A stretch of DNA of 6,475 nt from Bacillota bacterium (GTDB lineage: Bacteria > Bacillota > Bacilli > Alicyclobacillales > SLC66): the NCBI GenBank assembly GCA_021846145.1, contig JAJZCJ010000187.1, positions 1-6,475 on the forward strand. Reading direction: 5' to 3'. The first letter of the stretch is position 1. Each line of letters opens with the position of its first letter. Below the pieces are notes generated by a model, which ran no database searches, had not been told where the DNA came from, and saw only the letters and a program-made list of their open reading frames with translations. The position numbers and the translations under genes were made by a program. Below are positions 1 through 5,682 of the stretch, piece by piece.

Positions 1-4
1 CAGA

Positions 5-979
5 GTGGCTATATTTACTGAAAATTATCGTGCGATGAGTTCACCTTTTGCCGTGCGAGTAGATCTGCCACATGCGGATGCTAACACGGAAATGAGGGTG
101 AGGCAACTATTTTCGCGGCTACAACAGGCAACGCAGACATTGGAGCAATGTCTGTCGCGGTTTCGCGCGGATAGTGAGTTGTCCTCGGTCAATTCACGTG
201 TGGGTGAGGTGACGAGAGTATCCTTGCTTTTTGCAAGTGTGCTTAAAAAAGCTGATGAAGCTTATCAGCTAAGTGGTGGTCTGTTTGATCCAAGAGTCAT
301 CCAGGTATTGCAAGACATAGGCTATCCTGGGGTATTGAATGGAAGGCCTCGTATCACACTTCATGATCCAACTGAGCATGTAATGGGAAATCCATTTGTT
401 ACTTGGCACGCAGATGATGTAATCGAACTTAACGCGCCTATTGAGCTTGGCGGTATTGGCAAAGGGTATACGGTAGATTTTTTAGCGAAACAGGTATTGC
501 AGACGTTTGCGGCAGAAGAAATGTCTGGATTTTTGGTCAATGCTGGTGGTGATGTGGTACTTCATGGCAGACAGGAAAACGATGAACCATGGACGGTAGG
601 GGTAGAAAATCCTTTTTCTCCAAAAGAGATTTTTGCGGCGCTGACATGTGCTGATCAGACGGTGGCGATCTGCACGAGTTCAAAATGGCGACGCAAGTGG
701 TTATACCAAGGGCAAGAAATGCATCATTTGATTGATCCTCGTACGGGTTCTCCTGCACGTACAGATGTGATGAGTGTCACAGCGCTTGCACCAGAGGCCG
801 CTATCGCCGAAGTCATGACTAAAATGGTGTTCCTTGAAGGGGAATGTCGCAGTGAATTTGTGAATTCATCGCAGGTGCTAATGATTAATGAACGGAGGGA
901 ACTTTTGTATACGCCTTCGCTGACTGATCATTTGGCATGGGTAACGCCTGAGGCGAGTCGTGTGCAACAGCTAATGTAA
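5..979 (+). CDS. apbE: ApbE-family FAD:protein FMN transferase
   Basis: Enzymes of this family transfer FMN from FAD to a Thr or Ser of a target flavoprotein, often an electron-transfer subunit, using Mg2+. Family motifs appear in order: the N-terminal YRAMSSPF (8-15, the position of the usual RAMGT/GSP), SGGLFDP (90-96), LGGIGKGYTVD (148-158), VNAGGDV (178-184) and HLIDPRTGSPA (241-251). The length of 324 aa suits the catalytic domain alone. There is no signal peptide or lipobox, so this copy looks cytoplasmic unless the real start lies left of the window. The GTG at 5 is the first possible start, but its ribosome binding site would be outside the window, so the 5' end is uncertain. One oddity is near the C-terminus: the stretch that normally reads A-D-x-x-(S/T)-T is AEVMT (268-272), with Glu replacing the metal-binding Asp. 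The target flavoprotein is not visible and may be encoded upstream. Family assignment is firm; physiological role is unknown. Confidence 0.9.
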   Translation: MAIFTENYRAMSSPFAVRVDLPHADANTEMRVRQLFSRLQQATQTLEQCLSRFRADSELSSVNSRVGEVTRVSLLFASVLKKADEAYQLSGGLFDPRVIQVLQDIGYPGVLNGRPRITLHDPTEHVMGNPFVTWHADDVIELNAPIELGGIGKGYTVDFLAKQVLQTFAAEEMSGFLVNAGGDVVLHGRQENDEPWTVGVENPFSPKEIFAALTCADQTVAICTSSKWRRKWLYQGQEMHHLIDPRTGSPARTDVMSVTALAPEAAIAEVMTKMVFLEGECRSEFVNSSQVLMINERRELLYTPSLTDHLAWVTPEASRVQQLM

Positions 980-1051
980 AATGTGTTGGTATTTTAGTGG
1001 TACCAAGACAATCCTTTTGCCCATACATTATCGTAATGTTTTGTAGAATGC

Positions 1052-1060
1052 GGAAGGGTG
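1052..1060 (+). promoter_or_regulatory. ribosome binding site fixing the start of the M15 peptidase gene
   Basis: The purine-rich GGAAGGGTG lies 8 nt before the ATG at 1069. The first PG-binding repeat begins a few residues after that ATG, whereas the upstream GTG (997) and ATGs (1036, 1048) would add an unconserved, Cys- and Met-containing tail. This favours 1069 as the start. Confidence 0.6.
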
Positions 1061-1068
1061 TTGTCAAA

Positions 1069-1899
1069 ATGCCGAATTTACCACTCATTCACGTGGGATC
1101 GAAAGGTTCTTATGTGACGTTGCTGCAATTAAATTTAGATGGATTAGCCTTAAATTACAATAATTTTGCTGTTGATGGGGTATTTGATAATAAAACCAGT
1201 GATGCACTAAAAAATTTCCAGGATCGATTTACCTTGAATCCCTCAGGTGCCACTGATGCTGCGACGTGGAAAGTGTTGGATGCCAATGTCAAAGCGGTGC
1301 AGAAATTATTGAATAGTAGAGGCTATCCTACTTTAAAACCTGACGGTTGGTACGGGCCTTTGACGAAGAATACCGTAAGCAAATTTCAGTCTGACAATGA
1401 ATTGTATCCGTCAGAAATTGTAGACCCAAGAACGCGACAAAAATTATTTAATCCTCATCCAAAAGATAATTTTGAATCTCGTCCTACTTCCATTGAATTA
1501 AGCTCGCTTCATCCTCGTGTCGCAGCACTTGCAAAAAAATTCCTTGCATTAACTCAGGAGAATCATTTGGACGTCCGGATTTATACTGCGTTTCGAAGTT
1601 GGGATGAAGAGGATCACTTGTATGCACAAGGGCGATGGGCTCCGGGTCAGATTGTGACCAATGCTAGGGGCGGCGACTCTTATCACAATTGGGGGCTCGC
1701 TTTTGATGCGGCACCCTATGAGCATGGTGCCATGACCAGTGATATCGCTAAATTTAAGCACATGGGCGCGCTTGGGGAACAGGTGGGATTGCAGTGGGGC
1801 GGTACATTTCGGAGCCTCGTCGATTATCCGCATTTTCAATATACATTTGGGCTCAACACTTGGGATTTGCTCAATGGCGTCAGGCCACCCGCAAGCTAA
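1069..1899 (+). CDS. peptidoglycan hydrolase: two PG-binding repeats plus M15 (VanY/CwlK-like) peptidase
   Basis: The predicted 276-aa protein has two PG_binding_1-type repeats, roughly residues 8-70 and 75-126, each with a D-G-x-(F/Y)-G/D-x-x-T core (VDGVFDNKTSDAL and PDGWYGPLTKNTV). A C-terminal M15 metallopeptidase domain (about 147-260) follows. The zinc site is readable: SYHNWGLAFD gives His206 and Asp213, and DYPHFQ gives the candidate catalytic Asp252 and third ligand His255. YTAFRSWDEED (172-182) matches the substrate-side strand and helix of the CwlK/Ply500 group. Such enzymes cut peptide stems of peptidoglycan, as D,D-carboxypeptidases or as L-Ala-D-Glu endopeptidases; the sequence does not say which. 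No signal peptide, lipobox or membrane segment is visible, which is unusual for a housekeeping wall enzyme and more like a phage-type endolysin. The gene follows apbE by 89 nt on the same strand, with no convincing terminator or promoter between. It converges with the operon to its right. Confidence 0.87.
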   Translation: MPNLPLIHVGSKGSYVTLLQLNLDGLALNYNNFAVDGVFDNKTSDALKNFQDRFTLNPSGATDAATWKVLDANVKAVQKLLNSRGYPTLKPDGWYGPLTKNTVSKFQSDNELYPSEIVDPRTRQKLFNPHPKDNFESRPTSIELSSLHPRVAALAKKFLALTQENHLDVRIYTAFRSWDEEDHLYAQGRWAPGQIVTNARGGDSYHNWGLAFDAAPYEHGAMTSDIAKFKHMGALGEQVGLQWGGTFRSLVDYPHFQYTFGLNTWDLLNGVRPPAS

Positions 1900-1934
1900 T
1901 AGCGAACACTTGATGTGGTCATTGGGGAGCCGGG

Positions 1935-2008
1935 GTGAGCGGCAACGGAGGCGCTCTCTCACGCGCGTTACACGCGCAAAGTCGTTCGCCGCCTTCGCTG
2001 CCTCTCAC
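1935..2008. repeat. long imperfect inverted repeat with nested hairpin between convergent genes
   Basis: GTGAGCGGCAACGGAGGCG (1935-1953) and the reverse complement of 1990-2008 (GTGAGAGGCAGCGAAGGCG) agree at 16 of 19 positions. As + strand RNA, 17 of 19 pairs form, counting one G-U. The 36-nt loop contains a second, perfect hairpin, GCGCGT-TAC-ACGCGC (1963-1977). The stretch is clearly more GC-rich than its surroundings and lies in the 131-nt gap between the convergent peptidase and amidohydrolase genes. There is no T-run on either side, so it is not a textbook intrinsic terminator. It could still be a bidirectional transcription barrier, a stable RNA 3' end or a REP-like repeat unit. Confidence 0.7.
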
Positions 2009-2030
2009 ATCCGTTGTCCAATTGACAAGT

Positions 2031-3350
2031 TTATGGCCATTTGGATTTGGACTGTGCGACTAGTTGCCTTATTAGTTCTTGATCCACCGTAGTGATTCTG
2101 CCGTTTCTCACCACCTCCTTGCCGTGCACGACTACGCGCTCAATCGCCGTTGGCTGCATGGAATAGACAAGGTGATACGGAAGCAAATCAGGCGCGAACG
2201 GTTGCAATGATAGATCATCGATGCGGATGCCTACAAAGTCAGCCTGATAGCCTGCCTCCAATTTCCCAATGGGTAATCGCAGCAATTTGCCGCCATTGGC
2301 TGTTCCCATTGCAAATGTGTCACTGGCGCGCAGGCAAGTGGCATCCAATCGATTCACCTTTTGAAGAAGAGCTGCCATGCGCATCTCTTCAAAAATACTG
2401 ACGCGGTTGTTGCTGCACCCGCCATCACTACCTAGCCCCACCATCACTCCTGCTTGCATCAGGTCAGGAATGCGCGTCACCCCATCAGCCAAAAACATAT
2501 TGCTTGAAGGGCAGTAGGCAAGCGCTGCTCGTCTCGCTCCAAGCAGTTCAATCTCGCTCTCGTCAAGCCACACTAAGTGAATGGCGATCATGGATTCGTC
2601 GAGTACGCCCAAATGATTCAAATAGTGGACTGGCCGCATGCCATAATCGCGCATGATTTCCTCGACTTCAAACGGTTCTTCCGCCACGTGAATGTGATAG
2701 GGTGTTCCCCACTTTTTAGCCAGTCCATGGCCAGCTTGAATCATTTCCGGTGATGCGCCGTGTGGACTGTGCGGAGCCGGATGTACGCGCACGAGTGGAT
2801 GGTGTTGGTATTTTTGGATTAGTCGATCCGTGCGGTCAACAGCAGCTGCAATTGATTCGCGGTACGAGCTTGGAGCACCAGCCCAGTCGTACATGGTACG
2901 CGCAAATACCAATCGGATACCTAAATCTTTTGCTGCTTGGATGATCGCTTCGTCATGATCTGTGCCATGATTGTGGATATAAAAAAAGTCAGTAACGGTG
3001 GTCACCCCTTGCGTAAGCATCTCGCCGAACGCAAGTAAGGCACCTGCATATAGCGTGTCTTCATCCATATAAGGGGTATATCGATATAATGCTTGATCGC
3101 GCCATGTTAAAAAAGGCTCATCAGTTGCAATGCCCCGCAACAGGCTTTGAAATGAATGGTTGTGGGCATTGATGGTACCTGGAACAATCGCTAAGTGGCG
3201 CATGTCGACGAGTGTGGCATCCGGATAATTTGCCTGCAGAATGGAAATTTTATCAACGGATTTGATTAAATCGTCTTCTACTAGTAATCCGAATTCGCTT
3301 ACAAAGTGTTCCTGGTACCATATGTAACCTGCTTGGTAGATTGTGGTCAT
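2031..3350 (-). CDS. metal-dependent amidohydrolase of deaminase type; probable formimidoylglutamate deiminase (HutF-like)
   Basis: This 439-aa protein belongs to the ATZ/TRZ/MtaD/HutF deaminase group. The metal and catalytic residues are complete: HNH (63, 65), HVAE (His221, Glu224), AIHLVW (His258) and GLGSDGG (Asp309). Several residues match what I recall as substrate contacts in Pseudomonas HutF: Gln68 in HxHxxQ, Arg84 in TWRD, Tyr124 in FFYIH and His194 in APHS. The residue three after that His, an Arg in HutF, is His here. C-terminal motifs such as SNNRVSIFEEMRMAALL look more like MtaD or 8-oxoguanine deaminase, so the family alone does not fix the substrate. Next to hutU, the best reading is N-formimino-L-glutamate to N-formyl-L-glutamate plus ammonia; a purine or triazine-like substrate is the alternative. 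It is the last gene of the operon, 24 nt after the M20 stop. ATG 3350 is chosen over ATG 3356 because AGAGGA touches the latter directly. Confidence 0.8.
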   Translation of the reverse strand: MTTIYQAGYIWYQEHFVSEFGLLVEDDLIKSVDKISILQANYPDATLVDMRHLAIVPGTINAHNHSFQSLLRGIATDEPFLTWRDQALYRYTPYMDEDTLYAGALLAFGEMLTQGVTTVTDFFYIHNHGTDHDEAIIQAAKDLGIRLVFARTMYDWAGAPSSYRESIAAAVDRTDRLIQKYQHHPLVRVHPAPHSPHGASPEMIQAGHGLAKKWGTPYHIHVAEEPFEVEEIMRDYGMRPVHYLNHLGVLDESMIAIHLVWLDESEIELLGARRAALAYCPSSNMFLADGVTRIPDLMQAGVMVGLGSDGGCSNNRVSIFEEMRMAALLQKVNRLDATCLRASDTFAMGTANGGKLLRLPIGKLEAGYQADFVGIRIDDLSLQPFAPDLLPYHLVYSMQPTAIERVVVHGKEVVRNGRITTVDQELIRQLVAQSKSKWP

Positions 3351-3356
3351 CAGCAT

Positions 3357-3362
3357 TCCTCT
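3357..3362 (-). promoter_or_regulatory. ribosome binding site deciding the amidohydrolase start
   Basis: On the minus strand AGAGGA directly abuts the ATG at 3356-3354, leaving no spacer, but sits 6 nt from the ATG at 3350-3348. Normal spacing therefore favours 3350 and an N-terminus of MTTIYQAG. Confidence 0.65.
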
Positions 3363-3374
3363 TCTTTCTGTGGC

Positions 3375-4640
3375 TTAATTTTGATCTAGTGATTGATCTA
3401 GTTCAATGATCGTTTGGATTAAAATTTGCCCAGCTAACTCGATGTCTTCTAAACGACTCTCTTCTTCTTGACAGTGGCTTTTCCCGCCAATACTTGGGAC
3501 AAATAACATTCCTGCTTTCGTAAAACTAGAGATATGTGTAGCGTCGTGTCCGGCCATGCTAAACAGTCGTTCATAGGGAATTTGTAGACGTGCCGTTATG
3601 CTCTCCAATGTATGGATAAGGTACTCATCTAAGACCGCCGGTGCTTGGTCAAGCACTAATTTTACTTCTAGATGGACGCCTCTCTTGTGCGCGATCGTCT
3701 GAATTTGTTGTTTAAAAAGAGTGGCCACCTGATGAATGAGTGATTGATCAGATGCCCTGATTTCAGTAATAAAGCGCGCAGTACCTGGTATAATGTTCGC
3801 GGCGTTAGGGAAAATTTCAAATCGACCAATCGTACCAACCAGATCATCATGGTGTTGCTCGATTAATAGTTGTTCAAATGCAAGTGCCATTTCTGACGCT
3901 GCAAGTAGCGCATCATAACGGTCAACGAGCATCGTGGTTCCGGCGTGATTCGCTTCACCGATGACCGTTACCTCAAGTCGATAGATGCCACAAATGCCAG
4001 TGACCACAGCCACGGGTTGATGTGAACGCTCTAATCGCTTACCTTGTTCGATGTGCAGTTCTAAAAACGCGCTAAGCTCTTTTGCGGTGATGCGTGCTTT
4101 GGCGATTTGAGATAAGTCGCCTCCCACAGCTTGGATCGCATCAGTTAGCGAACGTCCATCCCAGGCTTTGTTGGATAGTAATTGTTCTGCGCTGAGTCTA
4201 CCTGCCACGGTGCGACTGCCCATAGTGGAAAGGTCAAAGGGATTGGGTTCTTCCGCAGTAAAGGAGACCATCGCAAGCGGATGACGATTTTGATAACCAG
4301 CTTCTTTAAGCGCTCGCAAAATTTCCAGTCCGACCAGCACACCGAGTGCGCCATCAAAACGCCCACCTTGTGGCACTGAATCATGGTGTGAGCCAATAGC
4401 GAGCATTGGCAACTGTTCGTGACCCGGCAGTGTACTCCACAAATTGCCGATAGGGTCGACATTGGTATTTAGGCCGATTGATTCACATTTTTGTATCAAC
4501 CAAGTTCTTGCTTGCAGATCTTCAAGGCTGCCAAAAGGACGTTCTACGCCACCTTCAGGCAGCGCGCCAATGGTAGAAAAGGCGAGAAAATCATTCCAGA
4601 AACGTTGACTCGAAAAAGTGATAGTAGAGTTAGTAGTCAC
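3375..4640 (-). CDS. M20-family Zn amidase (N-carbamoyl-L-amino acid hydrolase/allantoate amidohydrolase type); candidate N-formylglutamate deformylase
   Basis: At 421 aa it has the usual length of the hydantoinase/carbamoylase branch of M20. The binuclear metal site is intact: GSHHDSV (His85, Asp87), GGRFDGALG (bridging Asp96), FTAEE (Glu130 catalytic, Glu131 ligand), ELHIEQG (His196) and KSHCQEE (His389). The lid domain starts at GICGIYRLEV (215-224) and carries ANHAGTT (230-236); NAANIIPG (279-286) and EIR (293-295) match the family's carboxylate-binding region. Characterised relatives cut N-carbamoyl amino acids, and some also N-formyl or N-acetyl ones. Where carbamoylases read EEGSRF, this protein reads EEPNPF, suggesting a distinct subfamily. 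Lying between an RpiR regulator and a HutF-like enzyme, and beside hutU, it could release formate from N-formyl-glutamate; a ureido substrate is not excluded. It starts with GTG at 4640, 9 nt after a perfect AGGAGG that overlaps the regulator's stop codon. Confidence 0.85.
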   Translation of the reverse strand: MTTNSTITFSSQRFWNDFLAFSTIGALPEGGVERPFGSLEDLQARTWLIQKCESIGLNTNVDPIGNLWSTLPGHEQLPMLAIGSHHDSVPQGGRFDGALGVLVGLEILRALKEAGYQNRHPLAMVSFTAEEPNPFDLSTMGSRTVAGRLSAEQLLSNKAWDGRSLTDAIQAVGGDLSQIAKARITAKELSAFLELHIEQGKRLERSHQPVAVVTGICGIYRLEVTVIGEANHAGTTMLVDRYDALLAASEMALAFEQLLIEQHHDDLVGTIGRFEIFPNAANIIPGTARFITEIRASDQSLIHQVATLFKQQIQTIAHKRGVHLEVKLVLDQAPAVLDEYLIHTLESITARLQIPYERLFSMAGHDATHISSFTKAGMLFVPSIGGKSHCQEEESRLEDIELAGQILIQTIIELDQSLDQN

Positions 4641-4649
4641 GCTTTATTG

Positions 4650-4655
4650 CCTCCT
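4650..4655 (-). promoter_or_regulatory. consensus AGGAGG overlapping the upstream stop codon
   Basis: On the minus strand the regulator ends with TAG (4656-4654) and the first two bases of AGGAGG are the last two of that stop. The GTG start of the M20 gene follows after 9 nt. This confirms the GTG start and makes translational coupling of the two genes likely. Confidence 0.8.
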
Positions 4656-5511
4656 AGATGTATACGTTTTGTGCCTGGTCCCAAGCTTCTAATTGGTTCA
4701 GTCGTGCTTCACTTATATTAGGAATCAGAGCTGCCACTTGCCTGACAAGCAAATTCAATACGATGATTGGTGATGCATAAGAGTCAAATAGTGAAACAGA
4801 AGTAACAGGAACGATGAGTGAAATCCATGCCGCTTGAATGATTGGGGACGATAGGCGGTCAGTGATGACAGCAATCTTAAATCCCTTCACTTGCATCTGC
4901 AATGCCCACTCCACTAATACTCTTGGGTAGCGTGGAAAGGCAATCACGACCACTAATGTATCTGTCGGATTTTCGCTGCCTAAACGATCCCAAAGGGGAT
5001 CTCCTGCAGATGCCATTTCCACATGTGGCTTGACCTTGCTTAAAAAATAGTGTGCATAAGGGAGTAAGGTGGCAGACGCGCGGGCGCTGACAAAGACAAC
5101 ACGTTTGGCATCTGCCAGCGCTTTTGCAAATTCATAAAATCGTTCGGAATTTAAGATTCGCGACAACGTAGTTAAGTTCTCTTGTTCACTTAAAAGCACG
5201 CGGTCACCATCATCATCACTAGGATGTGCCGCATACCAAAGCCGTTCTGTTGCCGATAGTTCAAGACGGATGACCGCTTGCATTTCCTTGCTCCACTCAC
5301 TGTATCCAGAAAACCCAAGCATTATGGCAAAACGTGTGATCGATGATTGGCTGACGCCAATGGCTTGAGCCAAATCAGCCGCGGTCAAGAAAGCCGCATG
5401 GCGGTAATTTTGTTCCAGGAATTTCACGATCAGTCGGTTGGCATCCGAACTACTACGACCTAATTGCCACCAAGATTCTAGTGTTTGCCGCGCTGACATT
5501 TCTTCATTCAT
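4654..5511 (-). CDS. RpiR-family transcriptional regulator (HTH + SIS domains), probable local hut regulator
   Basis: This 285-aa protein has the two-domain RpiR layout. Residues about 10-85 form an HTH_6 domain whose recognition region is LAQAIGVSQSSITRFAIMLGF (47-67, the family's S-x-x-x-I-x-R-F pattern). Residues about 120-255 form a SIS fold, with VVFVSARASATLL (138-150) as the ligand-binding loop and DTLVVVIAFPRYPRVLVE (184-201) as the second strand-turn-helix. RpiR proteins usually sense phosphosugars; here the ligand may instead be a histidine-pathway intermediate such as urocanate or formimino-glutamate, but no residue proves this. It is the first gene of the minus-strand operon and is transcribed away from hutU, so it is well placed to control both directions and itself. 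ATG 5511 is supported by GGAG (5521-5524) at 9 nt. HutP-type antitermination or a HutC (GntR) repressor would be the more familiar arrangement. Confidence 0.87.
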   Translation of the reverse strand: MNEEMSARQTLESWWQLGRSSSDANRLIVKFLEQNYRHAAFLTAADLAQAIGVSQSSITRFAIMLGFSGYSEWSKEMQAVIRLELSATERLWYAAHPSDDDGDRVLLSEQENLTTLSRILNSERFYEFAKALADAKRVVFVSARASATLLPYAHYFLSKVKPHVEMASAGDPLWDRLGSENPTDTLVVVIAFPRYPRVLVEWALQMQVKGFKIAVITDRLSSPIIQAAWISLIVPVTSVSLFDSYASPIIVLNLLVRQVAALIPNISEARLNQLEAWDQAQNVYI

Positions 5512-5536
5512 GATGAACGACTCCGTTTTCTAGTAG

Positions 5537-5552
5537 TGAATGATTGTATTCA
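5537..5552. promoter_or_regulatory. dyad TGAAT-N6-ATTCA, possible operator over the regulator promoter
   Basis: A perfect palindrome with 5-bp arms spans the -10 element of the predicted regulator promoter (5543-5548). Its position suits a self-repression site. The arms are short and AT-rich, so chance occurrence is possible. Confidence 0.4.
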
Positions 5553-5570
5553 TGATTGGAAGTAATTCAA
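5543..5570 (-). promoter_or_regulatory. predicted sigma-A promoter for the regulator-M20-amidohydrolase operon
   Basis: Read on the minus strand, TTGAAT (5570-5565) and TACAAT (5548-5543) are separated by 16 nt. The -10 matches 5 of 6 consensus bases and the -35 matches 4 of 6. Transcription would start near 5536, giving a leader of roughly 25 nt that carries GGAG. Confidence 0.55.
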
Positions 5571-5588
5571 ATGGTACTATTCATTTGA
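5567..5588. promoter_or_regulatory. dyad TCAAATG-N8-CATTTGA, candidate operator of the divergent region
   Basis: Perfect 7-bp arms separated by 8 nt lie between the two predicted promoters. The left arm overlaps the -35 of the regulator promoter and the right arm ends 5 bp before the -35 of the hutU promoter. A dimeric regulator bound here could act on both transcripts. Assigning it to the RpiR protein is inference from position. Confidence 0.5.
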
Positions 5589-5593
5589 CGCAA

Positions 5594-5622
5594 TTGCAAG
5601 ATAAATTAAACTGTGCTACGAT
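5594..5622 (+). promoter_or_regulatory. predicted sigma-A promoter for hutU with extended -10
   Basis: TTGCAA (5594-5599), a 17-nt spacer and TACGAT (5617-5622) preceded by TGC form an extended -10 promoter. Each hexamer matches 4 of 6 consensus bases. The expected transcript starts near 5629 and has a leader of about 54 nt. Confidence 0.5.
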
Positions 5623-5667
5623 TAGTTTGTTTGTAATTTGGATTGGCTACATATCGTTGAAATCGTA

Positions 5668-5673
5668 GAGAGG
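5668..5673 (+). promoter_or_regulatory. ribosome binding site deciding the hutU start
   Basis: GAGAGG sits 9 nt before ATG 5683. An in-frame ATG at 5674 touches this motif and so cannot use it, and urocanase similarity begins only after 5683. Confidence 0.7.
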
Positions 5674-5682
5674 ATGATCTTC

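Noticed and set aside
986..1006. Small hairpin TTGGTA/TACCAA after apbE
   Set aside because: Only 6 mostly weak pairs with no T-run; not a credible terminator.
997..1068. Upstream GTG or ATG starts for the M15 peptidase
   Set aside because: They add a tail with no signal-peptide character and no good ribosome binding site; the domain begins right after ATG 1069.
1549..1962. Open frame on the - strand opposite the peptidase
   Set aside because: It is antisense to a gene with clear motifs and its own translation is Arg/Ser/Pro-rich without any family pattern.
2014..2028. Short dyad TTGTC-CAATT-GACAA just after the amidohydrolase stop
   Set aside because: A 5-bp stem without a T-run on either strand, too weak for a terminator.
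1739..2092. Open frame on the + strand crossing the end of the peptidase gene into the convergent amidohydrolase
   Set aside because: It overlaps two well-supported genes, has no recognisable domain, and its translation through the inverted repeat looks like noise.
4145..4462. Open frame on the - strand in another phase of the M20 gene
   Set aside because: It is a shadow of the M20 coding sequence, with no ribosome binding site or domain.
2031..4640. Reading the operon as allantoin, purine or hydantoin catabolism
   Set aside because: Both families would allow it, but no allantoinase, hydantoinase or transporter is in view, while hutU is directly adjacent. It is kept as an alternative rather than the main call.
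5585..5612. Alternative hutU promoter, TTGACG-N16-TAAACT
   Set aside because: It has a good -35 but a poor -10. The nearby TTGCAA-N17-TACGAT has an extended -10 and better spacing. It could still be a second start.
5658..5671. A cre-like (CcpA) sequence, TGAAATCGTAGAGA, in the hutU leader
   Set aside because: It matches the TGWAANCGNTNWCA pattern at 12 of 14 positions, but the right half is weak and overlaps the ribosome binding site. Catabolite control of hut is plausible, but the site is not strong enough to annotate.
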